From: Bacillota bacterium
GTDB lineage: Bacteria > Bacillota > Clostridia > Ch29
Assembly: GCA_013540605.1 (NCBI GenBank)
Contig: JABVCK010000009.1
Span: forward strand, 1-64,000
DNA length: 64,000 nt
Reading direction: 5' to 3'
Shown: piece by piece, positions 56,948 to 64,000 of the stretch
Layout of the letters: each line of letters opens with the position of its first letter
How positions within the stretch are numbered: the stretch's first letter is position 1
Notes under the pieces: generated by a model
Seen by the model: the letters and a program-made list of their open reading frames with translations, nothing else
Databases searched by the model: none
Told to the model about the DNA's origin: nothing
Position numbers and translations under genes: made by a program

Positions 56948-57889
56948 ATGGACCCTTTGACGCATGCTGTAATCGGAGCCGGGACCTATGCGCTTTCTGG
57001 AGGAAGTGTCAGCATTTCCAACCCCTTATTTGCAGGCTGCATTGCAGGAGCGCTCGTCCCGGATCTGGACATAGTGGCAAGGCTCTGGAACGATTATCAC
57101 TACCTGAGGCATCACCGGGGAAGCAGCCATTCTCTAGCCGGGATGCTTCCGATGAGTGCAGCTACAGCCATGATATTATCAAAACTGCTCCCGGGAGGCA
57201 GTTTTTACGGAGTCCTTTTGTGGACGTATATAGGATGTTTGTCCCATGCCTTTTTTGATTTTTTTAACTCATACGGCGCGCAGCTGTTCTGGCCTGTCAG
57301 CAGGAAGAAATATTCCTTAAGCGTACTAAAGATATTCGATTTCTTTATAATTATATTTTTTGCCGCAATGCTGTTTTATAGAAACAGTTCATGGGCTTAC
57401 AAGGGCATTATAATACTATTTTGCGTTTTTTATTTTGGTTTACTTGTATTGATGAGGATACAGGCAAAAAAAATGGTGTCCAGATTTTTTAAGGGCAGGG
57501 TTGATAAGGAAAGCGTGAAAATTTTGCCATCCTCCAAAGGCTTTTTTGACTGGGACTTTATAATAATATCAAACAGGCATACCACAGTAGGCAAAGTGCA
57601 TATTCTAAGGGGCAGAATAGAAATAGTTGAGCGGCTGAGAACGACTAGGCGGGATTACGGGGATAAACTGATGAACAATCGTGTAGGGAAATTCTTCAGG
57701 GAATTTACTCCGTTCTTTCATGTGGAGATAAAGAAACAGAGCAAGCAGGTTGAAGTCATATTTACGGACCTGAGATACAGGGCAAAAAACCGCTTCAAGC
57801 ATCACGCTACCGCAGTGTATAACGCAAAGGGTGTTTTGGAGGAATGCATATTCCATCCTTTCAGCAGAGATAACAATGTAAAGTTCTAA
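56948..57889 (+). CDS. YdjM/DUF457-type membrane-bound metal-dependent hydrolase
   Basis: This 313-residue protein belongs to the LexA-regulated/YdjM hydrolase family (DUF457). It starts MDPLTHAVIGAGTYALSGG and has the histidine-rich motifs GALVPDLDIVARL and HHRGSSHSL typical of the group, with a third in CLSHAFFDFFNSYG. Four to five membrane helices lie in the first 170 residues, followed by a soluble C-terminal domain (about 175-313). GCGAGGTGAACCGCT precedes the ATG. The family's physiological reaction is not well established. The gene stands alone and is ended by a good terminator. Confidence 0.9.
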   Translation: MDPLTHAVIGAGTYALSGGSVSISNPLFAGCIAGALVPDLDIVARLWNDYHYLRHHRGSSHSLAGMLPMSAATAMILSKLLPGGSFYGVLLWTYIGCLSHAFFDFFNSYGAQLFWPVSRKKYSLSVLKIFDFFIIIFFAAMLFYRNSSWAYKGIIILFCVFYFGLLVLMRIQAKKMVSRFFKGRVDKESVKILPSSKGFFDWDFIIISNRHTTVGKVHILRGRIEIVERLRTTRRDYGDKLMNNRVGKFFREFTPFFHVEIKKQSKQVEVIFTDLRYRAKNRFKHHATAVYNAKGVLEECIFHPFSRDNNVKF

Positions 57890-57898
57890 TCTGAAAAT

Positions 57899-57933
57899 GG
57901 TACATGCAGTGCAGCATGTACCTAGTTTTTTTC
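57899..57933 (+). terminator. Terminator after the DUF457 gene
   Basis: GGTACATGC and GCATGTACC are perfect arms around AGTGCA, followed by TAGTTTTTTT. Confidence 0.92.
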
Positions 57934-57994
57934 TCGGAATATTTCAGCCTCCTGCAAATAGATTATATATTGCAGGAGAAGAGGTGAGCATTGA

Positions 57995-59110
57995 GTGGAA
58001 ACGAAAAAAACACAAAATTTGCTATTAGCATTGTTGGCATTATTGTTTCTTTTTCCCCAGGGAGCGGTGGCACAGCAGCAGGAGGACGGCCGCAGAATAA
58101 TCATTGACATACCAAAGTATACCCTTACCCTTTGCCAGGGAGAGGACGTGATCAAGCAATACCCGATAGCGGTCGGAAGGCCAATCGCTGAAACTCCGGT
58201 CGGAAGCTACAGGGTGTATAACAAGGCTGTAAACCCGACATGGCATCCGAACAGCATCAATCCGGTTCCGCCCGGTCCGGCTAATCCCCTCGGTATCAGG
58301 TGGATGGGGTTCTACAGAGGCTACGGCATACATGGGAACAATGACCCGCAGTCGATTGGCAAAAGCATATCCGGCGGGTGTATCAGGATGTTCAACTACG
58401 ATGTCTCTGAACTGTATTCAATGGTTGGCATTGGGATTCCAGTGGAGGTAAAATATGCCGATTTGGTTGAGGTGCCGGGAGAGAACGCAGTAGTTGCGTA
58501 CAGGGATATCTATTCGCGGGAGAACGGATTAAGGGAAAATATCATTGGAGTCCTTGATGATCTTGGATTATTGGAGAAGATTACGCCCGCTAAACTGGAA
58601 AAGCTGTTCAATGCGCTACGGAGCAAAATGGTAGTGTTTTCACCGAACTGGGTGGTCAAGGTGAACGGAGAGTTCCTGACGGCGGATACAATATACGATA
58701 GGACGATGATTTTTGTGAACGCAGAGGAACTGAACCGGTTTTTCGGCACCGATATTGGATGGGATTGGAATAACAGCACCGGTTCCTTGTTTGACAATCC
58801 GGTATCCGCGTATAGGATTGACGAGGTGCTATACGTTTCCATAGCGGATGTGGCCCGTATCCTGGGAGGAAAGCTCACTGCCGCCGGAGATATAGAGGAG
58901 ATAGACTACAGGATAAACTTTGTGAAAATGAATGGGAAATTTCTGACGTCAGATATTGAAGATTTTAAGACTAAGCCCAGGATTGAAGCCGGGCTAATAA
59001 ATCCGTCAGCGGCGGGTAAAAAAGAAATAGAATTTGTACGGCAGGAAGGATTTGAGTATCAAATCTATTCAAAGTATGGTTATATTGAAATATTACGAAA
59101 TTTACCATAG
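57995..59110 (+). CDS. Secreted L,D-transpeptidase (YkuD) with copper-amine-oxidase-type domain
   Basis: This 371-residue exported protein has a signal peptide (about 1-28, ending VAQQQ). Its YkuD catalytic domain (about 30-155) reads RIIIDIPKYTLTLCQGEDVIKQYPIAVGRP and YGIHGNNDPQSIGKSISGGCIRMFN, where H and C of HGNN...SGGCIRM are the catalytic pair. The C-terminal part (about 205-370) contains a 'Cu amine oxidase N-terminal' type repeat (VVKVNGEFLTADTIYDRTMIFVNAEELNRFF). The enzyme forms 3-3 peptidoglycan cross-links or attaches proteins. The GTG start follows GAGGTGAGCATTGA. It is monocistronic between two terminators. Confidence 0.93.
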   Translation: METKKTQNLLLALLALLFLFPQGAVAQQQEDGRRIIIDIPKYTLTLCQGEDVIKQYPIAVGRPIAETPVGSYRVYNKAVNPTWHPNSINPVPPGPANPLGIRWMGFYRGYGIHGNNDPQSIGKSISGGCIRMFNYDVSELYSMVGIGIPVEVKYADLVEVPGENAVVAYRDIYSRENGLRENIIGVLDDLGLLEKITPAKLEKLFNALRSKMVVFSPNWVVKVNGEFLTADTIYDRTMIFVNAEELNRFFGTDIGWDWNNSTGSLFDNPVSAYRIDEVLYVSIADVARILGGKLTAAGDIEEIDYRINFVKMNGKFLTSDIEDFKTKPRIEAGLINPSAAGKKEIEFVRQEGFEYQIYSKYGYIEILRNLP

Positions 59111-59139
59111 AGGAATCAGGCTAGGGTTATAGAATTATT

Positions 59140-59164
59140 AGGACAACAGCATTGCTGCTGTCCT
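59140..59164 (+). terminator. Terminator after the L,D-transpeptidase gene
   Basis: AGGACAACAGCA pairs with TGCTGTCCT (a small bulge) around TTGC, followed by a T-rich tract. Confidence 0.65.
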
Positions 59165-59216
59165 GATTTGATTCTTGGGGAAATTATCCAAAAAAGAAGC
59201 TGGAATGCATATTTAT

Positions 59217-59241
59217 GGAACTTTAGTGGAAAACGACCGTC
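59217..59241 (+). promoter_or_regulatory. ECF sigma-factor promoter (probable autoregulation)
   Basis: GGAAC (59217-59221), 16 bases and CGTC (59238-59241) match the SigW/RpoE-type consensus exactly. The promoter lies 38 bases before the ECF sigma gene, implying that the sigma factor drives its own operon. Confidence 0.75.
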
Positions 59242-59279
59242 AAAAACGGTGTAAGGTGTGAGGGAAGGGAGGAGTATCT

Positions 59280-59876
59280 ATGGCTGCAGAGCTCAGATTA
59301 GTGGAACGCAGCAAAGAGGGAGATTTGCAGGCGTTCGAAGAACTGGTGCTTATGTACCAGAAACAGATATATAACCTGGGCTACAGGATGATGGGCAATG
59401 AGGAGGATGCCTGCGATATAGCACAGGAAGCTTTTCTAAGAGCCTACAAATCTATAGGCAAGTTCAATTTAAAATCCCGCTTTGGAACATGGATATACAG
59501 GATTGCCATGAACCTGTGCATAGACGAGCTGAGAAAGAGAAAGAAAACAAAGCTGTATCCTATAGTCCATAACGACAACCCGGAAGATAAGCAATACAAG
59601 CTGGTTTCTGATGCCGGAGACCTGCCTGAAGAACTGGTAGAGAAGAAGGAGACCAGGCTGAAGGTACAGCAGGCCATAAACAGGCTTCCGGAAGACCATA
59701 GGACGATGATAGTGCTTAGGGATATCCAGGGCAGGAGCTACCAGGAGATAGCCGATATAATGGGGCTGAACCTCGGTACAGTCAAGTCGCGGATAAGCAG
59801 GGCACGGTACAACCTGAAGGAAGAGATAGAGAAGCAAACGGGAACTGAACGTCGAGAACTGCGTCTAAAATGCTGA
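59280..59876 (+). CDS. ECF-type RNA polymerase sigma factor (SigW-like)
   Basis: This 198-residue sigma-70 family factor has region 2 (DLQAFEELVLMYQKQIYNLGYRMMGNEEDACDIAQEAFLRAYKSI, with the -10 recognition helix FGTWIYRIAMNLCIDELRKR) and region 4 (INRLPEDHRTMIVLRDIQGRSYQEIADIMGLNLGTVKSRISRARYNL). A charged linker joins them. GGGAGGAGTATCT precedes the ATG. The next gene encodes a zinc-finger anti-sigma protein, as expected. Its own promoter has the ECF consensus. It probably responds to envelope stress. Confidence 0.95.
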   Translation: MAAELRLVERSKEGDLQAFEELVLMYQKQIYNLGYRMMGNEEDACDIAQEAFLRAYKSIGKFNLKSRFGTWIYRIAMNLCIDELRKRKKTKLYPIVHNDNPEDKQYKLVSDAGDLPEELVEKKETRLKVQQAINRLPEDHRTMIVLRDIQGRSYQEIADIMGLNLGTVKSRISRARYNLKEEIEKQTGTERRELRLKC

Positions 59877-59890
59877 AAGGAGGGATAGAG

Positions 59891-61207
59891 ATGGGAAATT
59901 GCAATGAGGTTAGAGAACAACTCTCTTTATATATAGACGGCATGCTTGAACCCGGAGAGGCTGAAGGGGTTGAAAATCACTTAAAGGCATGCCCTGAGTG
60001 CAGCAAAGAGGTTGAAGAGATCAGAAGACTAATCAGGGAATGCGGGGAAATGGAAGAGAAGGAACCACCGGAATACCTGGCTCCTATGATAATTAACAGT
60101 ATCAGAAAGCAGGCCAGAGGCAAAAATACCAGATTCAGCCGGTGGCTGGGGAACAGAAGGATTGTTTCGGCAGCGGCTGCAGTCCTCCTCGTGCTGGTTG
60201 TGGCCAAAGGAGTAATGCCGGCTTTGGAAAACGGTTTTTGGGGCGGCATGAAAGCGGCAAACGATATGAGCACGGATCAGACCCAAGAAGAGCCCGTTGC
60301 TGAGGAGTACGGCTTGTCCAGTCAGGAAGCCTTGAATAAAGCCATGGCTCCCGAGGGAAGGGGTGCAAGCAGCGAAGCCGAATTTGATGTTGCTGAGGAC
60401 GGGGCCGGTGGACAAATCAAGATGGGCAGGGAAATGTTTGCCTTAACCGCTGATGAAGCCCAGCCTCCTCAGCAGGTAGAACAGAAAGAGGCAGAGGCTG
60501 GAAGAAAGATTATAAATAATGCTGAACTGTCGCTGAACGTGGAAAACTTTGATGAAAGCTTCAGGGCAATACAGCAGGTGGTGGAAAAGACCGGCGGCTT
60601 CATCCAGAGCTCGAACAGCTATGTAAGCCGCTCGAATGTGGGCGAAGACGGCAGGGACTATAAGGAAGGACACGTGGCTCTGAGAATACCCGGTTCCGAG
60701 TTTTACCGGGCACTGGATGAGATAGAGCATCTCGGCAAAACGACAAACAAATCGGTATTCGGAAACGATGTAACCAAGCAGTACATGGACATGGAAGCCC
60801 GGTTGAAAAGCAAAGAGGTGCAGGAAGAACGCCTGCTGGATATATTGAGCAAAGCGGCAAAGGTTGAGGATATACTGAGGATTGAAAATGAACTTAACCG
60901 GGTGAGGACAGAGATTGAGATGTATGTCTCCCAGATGAGGGATTGGGATAACCTGGTGCAGTATTCGACCATAAATGTATTCATTAGGGAAGTTGAGCCG
61001 AAGGATAAGCAGGTCAGCCCTCCGAAGATGGGGAATCTCTGGGATAGGGTAAAGAAAGGGTTTATACTGACCACGAACGGGATACTGGATATTGTTGAGG
61101 CTCTGATTGTCGGCATAGGATTTGCGCTTCCGGTTATAATCATAGCCGGGGCCGGTTACCTGGTATGGAGAGGATTCAGGAATAAGAAGAGTATACAAGG
61201 GAGGTGA
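59891..61207 (+). CDS. Zinc-finger anti-sigma factor fused to a DUF4349 domain
   Basis: This 438-residue single-chain protein has an N-terminal anti-sigma zinc finger (about 1-45: C-N-E-V-R-E-Q-L..Y-I-D-G-M, then H-L-K-A-C-P-E-C). A membrane helix follows (about 85-105), then a low-complexity acidic stretch and an extracytoplasmic DUF4349 domain (about 195-385). A final membrane helix lies at about 400-425. The DUF4349 part has AELSLNVENFDESFRAIQQVVEKTGGFIQSS and QYMDMEARLKSKEVQEERLLDIL. The zinc finger should bind the ECF factor while DUF4349 senses envelope state. The ATG after GAAAGGAGGGATAGAG is used. It begins 14 bases after the sigma gene. Confidence 0.9.
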   Translation: MGNCNEVREQLSLYIDGMLEPGEAEGVENHLKACPECSKEVEEIRRLIRECGEMEEKEPPEYLAPMIINSIRKQARGKNTRFSRWLGNRRIVSAAAAVLLVLVVAKGVMPALENGFWGGMKAANDMSTDQTQEEPVAEEYGLSSQEALNKAMAPEGRGASSEAEFDVAEDGAGGQIKMGREMFALTADEAQPPQQVEQKEAEAGRKIINNAELSLNVENFDESFRAIQQVVEKTGGFIQSSNSYVSRSNVGEDGRDYKEGHVALRIPGSEFYRALDEIEHLGKTTNKSVFGNDVTKQYMDMEARLKSKEVQEERLLDILSKAAKVEDILRIENELNRVRTEIEMYVSQMRDWDNLVQYSTINVFIREVEPKDKQVSPPKMGNLWDRVKKGFILTTNGILDIVEALIVGIGFALPVIIIAGAGYLVWRGFRNKKSIQGR

Positions 61208-61211
61208 ACGT

Positions 61212-61967
61212 ATGTTGAGAGTGGATAAAGCAAAACTTGCGGCATCAGTGCTGCTGGTGGTTTGCCTGGTTCTCGCCGCTTACCTTGTAAAGGATGTATT
61301 TGCCAGTGAGGGCCTTGCAGCGGATGAAGGACTGAAGAACATTATTACCGTGAGCGGCACGGGCATAGTCATGGTGAAACCGGATATAGCCTATATAAGG
61401 GTAGGGGTGGAAACCAGGGGCGCCGATGCAAAGAAAGCACAGCAGGAAAACGCCCAGATAATGGATAAGATAGCGTCCAAACTCAAGTCCTTAGGTGTCA
61501 AGGATGATGACATCAAGACTGTGACTTACAACCTGTACCCCGTTGAGAGATACGACGACAAGACGAACAAATCCTATGTATATGAGTACAGGGTTAACAA
61601 TATAGCAGAGGTTGTGGTAAGGGATATAGATAAGACCGGCGCAGTTATCGACGGAGTTGCTTCGGTGGGCTCGAATAAAATTTCCAGTATAAGGTTCGGT
61701 ATAGAGGATACGGAAAAATACTATAGGGAAGCGCTTAATATGGCTGTTATAAACGCTTCTGGAAAGGCTGAAGCCATTGCCGAGGGACTGGGCGTGAAGA
61801 TCAAAGGTGCAGTGAATGTCCAGGAGGTAAGCAGCGGCGGACCCATAGTATACCGGCAGGATATGGCCCTGGCAAAACTGGCGGAGTCATATGACCAGGC
61901 AGCAACGCCAATATCTGCCGGAGAACTCGAAATCAGCGCAATGGTATCGGTACAGTACAGCTATTAA
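61212..61967 (+). CDS. SIMPL-domain (DUF541) secreted protein
   Basis: This 251-residue exported protein has an N-terminal hydrophobic segment (about 8-28) and a SIMPL/DUF541 domain. The domain shows ITVSGTGIVMVKPDIAYIRVGVETRGADAKKAQQEN at its start, YNLYPVERYDDKTNKSYVYEYRV and a C-terminal EALNMAVINASGKAEAIAEGLGVKI. The family occurs in oxidative or envelope stress contexts in bacteria (YggE-like). It is the third gene of the sigma/anti-sigma operon, 4 bases after the anti-sigma stop, so it is probably part of the response. GGGAGGTGAACGT precedes the ATG. A terminator follows. Confidence 0.9.
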   Translation: MLRVDKAKLAASVLLVVCLVLAAYLVKDVFASEGLAADEGLKNIITVSGTGIVMVKPDIAYIRVGVETRGADAKKAQQENAQIMDKIASKLKSLGVKDDDIKTVTYNLYPVERYDDKTNKSYVYEYRVNNIAEVVVRDIDKTGAVIDGVASVGSNKISSIRFGIEDTEKYYREALNMAVINASGKAEAIAEGLGVKIKGAVNVQEVSSGGPIVYRQDMALAKLAESYDQAATPISAGELEISAMVSVQYSY

Positions 61968-61972
61968 CATTA

Positions 61973-62002
61973 AAGGACCTCAGCGGGAGGTCCTTAGTTT
62001 TT
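61973..62002 (+). terminator. Terminator of the ECF operon
   Basis: AAGGACCTC and GAGGTCCTT are perfect arms around AGCGG, followed by AGTTTTT. Confidence 0.92.
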
Positions 62003-62003
62003 G

Positions 62004-62059
62004 ACCAGACAAGGGTACCAGACAAGTCCCTGTCCCCTTGTCTGGTCCCCTTGTCTGGT
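62004..62059. repeat. Large inverted repeat built from ACCAGACAAG units
   Basis: The arm 62004-62026 contains ACCAGACAAG twice and pairs with 62037-62059 (CTTGTCTGGT twice) with one mismatch over 23 bases; the loop is TCCCTGTCCC. It directly follows the terminator of the ECF operon and precedes polA. No T-run follows. It resembles the GGGGACA-ended intergenic repeats of this genome in composition. Confidence 0.75.
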
Positions 62060-62176
62060 ACCGCCGAAGGGAATCTAGGGTTCCATAGCGGAGCGCCGGA
62101 GGGGCTTTTTTTATCCCCCATGGAGGTTTTTTAATTATTATGGTGAAATACTATATTGTGGAAAGGAGTGTTAAGA

Positions 62177-64000
62177 TTGGGCAAACCTAAGATGGTTATA
62201 ATAGACGGTAACAGCCTTGTCAACAGGGCATTTTATGCACTGCCTCCCCTGACAACAAAGGATGGTCTTCCAACCAACGCTGTCTATGGTTTTCTTACTA
62301 TGCTTTTTAAAATTTATGAAGAGCAGCACCCCGACTATATTAGCGTTGCCTTTGACAGGAAGGAAGCAACTTTCAGGCATAGGGAGTATGAAGGTTACAA
62401 AGCCCAGAGAAAGGGGATGCCGGAGGAACTGGCGCAGCAGATGCCGGTTCTGAAGGATATCCTGGACACTCTGGGGGTTAACCGGGTGGAAATTGAGGGC
62501 TACGAGGCCGACGATATAATAGGTACTCTTTCCAGATACGGAGAAGGGAAAGGGCTTGAAGTTCTTGTGGTTACAGGCGACAGGGATGCGCTGCAGCTTG
62601 TAAGCAGCGAAGTCAAGGTGATTTATACCAAAAGGGGAGTGTCCGAGTTTGAACTCTACGATCTCGACAGCATTGAGAAAGTTTACGGGTTAACGCCGGA
62701 AAAATTGGTGGACCTGAAGGGACTTATGGGGGATAAGTCGGACAATATACCCGGGGTTCCAGGAATAGGGGAAAAGACGGCGTTGAAGCTCCTGCATGAA
62801 TTTGGCTCCCTCGAAGAGGTGCTGGGCAGGTTGGATGAACTGCCAAATGGAAAGCTTAAGCAGAGTCTGGTTGAAAATGCCCACCAGGCTGTTCTGAGCA
62901 AAAAACTCGCTGCAATCCACAGGGATATACCGATAAATATTGACCTGAGCAGATGCAAGAGTATTAGCCCCGACATTGATAACGTACTTGCAAAGTTCTC
63001 ACAACTCGAATTTAACAGTCTTTTTGAAAGGGCATCCAAACTTCTCGCAAGGGATAAGGAAATACCGGTAGAGCATACAGCTTTACCGTCCAGTACCTGC
63101 GAATGTATCAGCACGCTGGAAGAGCTTGAAAAAATACTCTATGGTATAAAAGAAGGCAGCGGTATAGCCATAGAAATTGTGGTCAGCACCGATGATTATA
63201 TAGATTTTGAGATATACGGCATTTCGCTTGCATGGAACGAAAGGGAAGGGGTATATATACCTATAATGCACTCGGGTTACAGCCTTGATAAGAGTAAAGT
63301 ATTTGAGCGCATTAAGCCCATAATGGAAAATGAAAGAATTGAGAAGTACGGACATCACCTTAAACAGGACATAATAGCCTTGAGACAGCAGGGTATCGGA
63401 CTGGTCAATTACAGGTTTGATTCTGAGGTCTTTGCGTACCTTCTGGACCCTGCCGCAAGCAGCTACCAGTTGGAAAAGGTTGCCTTCAAATACCTGGGTA
63501 CCAATATAGCCGGGTTGGAAGACCTTGCTGGAAAGGGCAGGGGGGCTATCGAATTCAGTGAACTGGAAATGGAAAGGGTTTGTGAGCATATGGCTTCCAG
63601 AACTGAAAGCATATTCAGGCTCAAGCCCGTAATGGAGAACGAGATTAAACTAATGGGTATGGAGAGGCTTGCATACGATATAGAACTGCCCCTGATAGAG
63701 GTTCTGGCGGACATGGAGCTATGCGGCATAAAGGTGGATCGCAAAGCCCTTGTCGAGTATTCGGAAAAGCTTGAGGACAGCATACATAGTCTTACTGAAG
63801 AGGTTTACAGCCTTGCCGGTGAGGAATTCAACATCAACTCGACCAGGCAGCTGGGGGAGGTGCTGTTTAATAAATTGGGTTTGCCTCCTATAAAGAAGAC
63901 AAAGACCGGTTATTCAACCGACGCGGAAGTGCTTGAGCAGTTGAAAGAAAGGCACCCGATAGTTGAAAAGGTGCTGGAGTACAGGCAGCTGGTCAAGTTG
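62177..64000 (+). CDS. polA: DNA polymerase I, N-terminal part (runs off the window)
   Basis: The first 608 codons of DNA polymerase I are present and the frame is open to the last base. Residues 1 to about 290 are the 5' nuclease: MVIIDGNSLVNRAFYALPPL, FDRKEATFRH, EGYEADDIIGTL, VTGDRDALQL and KGLMGDKSDNIPGVPGIGEKTA carry its acidic metal ligands. The next domain (about 310-470) is 3'-5' exonuclease-like, but the first motif reads AIEIVVST, without the D-x-E pair, so proofreading is probably lost, as in Thermus and several Bacillus enzymes. The polymerase domain has just begun at LIEVLADMELCGIKVD. The TTG start follows GAAAGGAGTGTTAAGA. It functions in Okazaki fragment maturation and repair. 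Confidence 0.96.
   Translation, partial: MGKPKMVIIDGNSLVNRAFYALPPLTTKDGLPTNAVYGFLTMLFKIYEEQHPDYISVAFDRKEATFRHREYEGYKAQRKGMPEELAQQMPVLKDILDTLGVNRVEIEGYEADDIIGTLSRYGEGKGLEVLVVTGDRDALQLVSSEVKVIYTKRGVSEFELYDLDSIEKVYGLTPEKLVDLKGLMGDKSDNIPGVPGIGEKTALKLLHEFGSLEEVLGRLDELPNGKLKQSLVENAHQAVLSKKLAAIHRDIPINIDLSRCKSISPDIDNVLAKFSQLEFNSLFERASKLLARDKEIPVEHTALPSSTCECISTLEELEKILYGIKEGSGIAIEIVVSTDDYIDFEIYGISLAWNEREGVYIPIMHSGYSLDKSKVFERIKPIMENERIEKYGHHLKQDIIALRQQGIGLVNYRFDSEVFAYLLDPAASSYQLEKVAFKYLGTNIAGLEDLAGKGRGAIEFSELEMERVCEHMASRTESIFRLKPVMENEIKLMGMERLAYDIELPLIEVLADMELCGIKVDRKALVEYSEKLEDSIHSLTEEVYSLAGEEFNINSTRQLGEVLFNKLGLPPIKKTKTGYSTDAEVLEQLKERHPIVEKVLEYRQLVKL

Overview
The window looks like the chromosome of an anaerobic, peptide- and amino-acid-fermenting member of the Clostridia (Firmicutes). 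Nearly every gene has a strong GGAGG-type ribosome binding site and TTG/GTG starts are common. The regulators are typical of the group: DegS/DegU, GlnK/GlnL-like, LytTR and agr-type systems. The enzymes include oxygen-sensitive anaerobic types: an HgdB/HgdC-like dehydratase pair, a class I Fe-S fumarase, CoA transferases and a beta-keto acid cleavage enzyme. I cannot name the genus; a thermophilic or thermosediminibacter-like lineage is only a guess.

Layout. 0-1.5 kb: start of a CstA-type carbon-starvation/pyruvate transporter and its LytTR regulator. 1.8-15.9 kb: a catabolic island with gamma-glutamyltransferase, aminotransferase, a PAS-sigma54 activator, a clear -24/-12 promoter, class III aminotransferase, a BKACE (Kce-like) enzyme, a two-subunit CoA transferase, a TAXI-TRAP transporter and a GlnK/GlnL-like two-component system whose regulator is frameshifted. 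15.9-20.4 kb: bactofilin, an M23-type N-terminal fragment, RNA phosphodiesterase and two histidine-degradation genes. 20.4-23.9 kb: CheW and an agr-type quorum-sensing operon whose signal peptide carries serine in place of the usual cysteine. 24-33.6 kb: HgdB/HgdC pair, secreted SCP protein, DegS/DegU, M18 aminopeptidase, ComEC-like lactamase-fold lipoprotein. 33.7-42 kb: CsoR-like regulator, tRNA-Leu(CAG), fumarase, malic enzyme, CadC/ZntA-type metal efflux, and a PAS-GGDEF-EAL protein. 42-49.7 kb: a peptidase/dipeptidase/DUF819 operon under an XRE-cupin regulator, a Rossmann-MCP fusion, dCTP deaminase, ferredoxin-like protein and a cupin. 49.8-56 kb: a Spy-like protein and a MacAB-like ABC efflux system with an apparently barrel-less TolC relative, then an ArsR unit. 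56-64 kb: tRNA-Leu(CAA), membrane hydrolase, L,D-transpeptidase, an ECF sigma/anti-sigma/SIMPL operon and the 5' part of polA.

The genes suggest import and breakdown of peptides and amino acids (Ggt, aminopeptidase, dipeptidase, S15-type hydrolase, aminotransferases, Hut enzymes). Keto acids would be handled by BKACE and CoA transferase, and fumarase plus malic enzyme would feed pyruvate. Several layers of sensing sit on top.

The most unusual signals are: (1) an agr system predicted to make a serine-lactone peptide with a possibly split receptor; (2) a family of intergenic elements built from degenerate 7-bp units with a YAG at 7-base pitch, arranged as inverted arms, one of which separates the two fumarase subunit genes while another pair brackets a decapitated GGDEF-EAL gene; (3) a Rossmann-fold domain fused to a chemoreceptor signalling domain; (4) a TolC-like coiled-coil protein without room for the beta-barrel.
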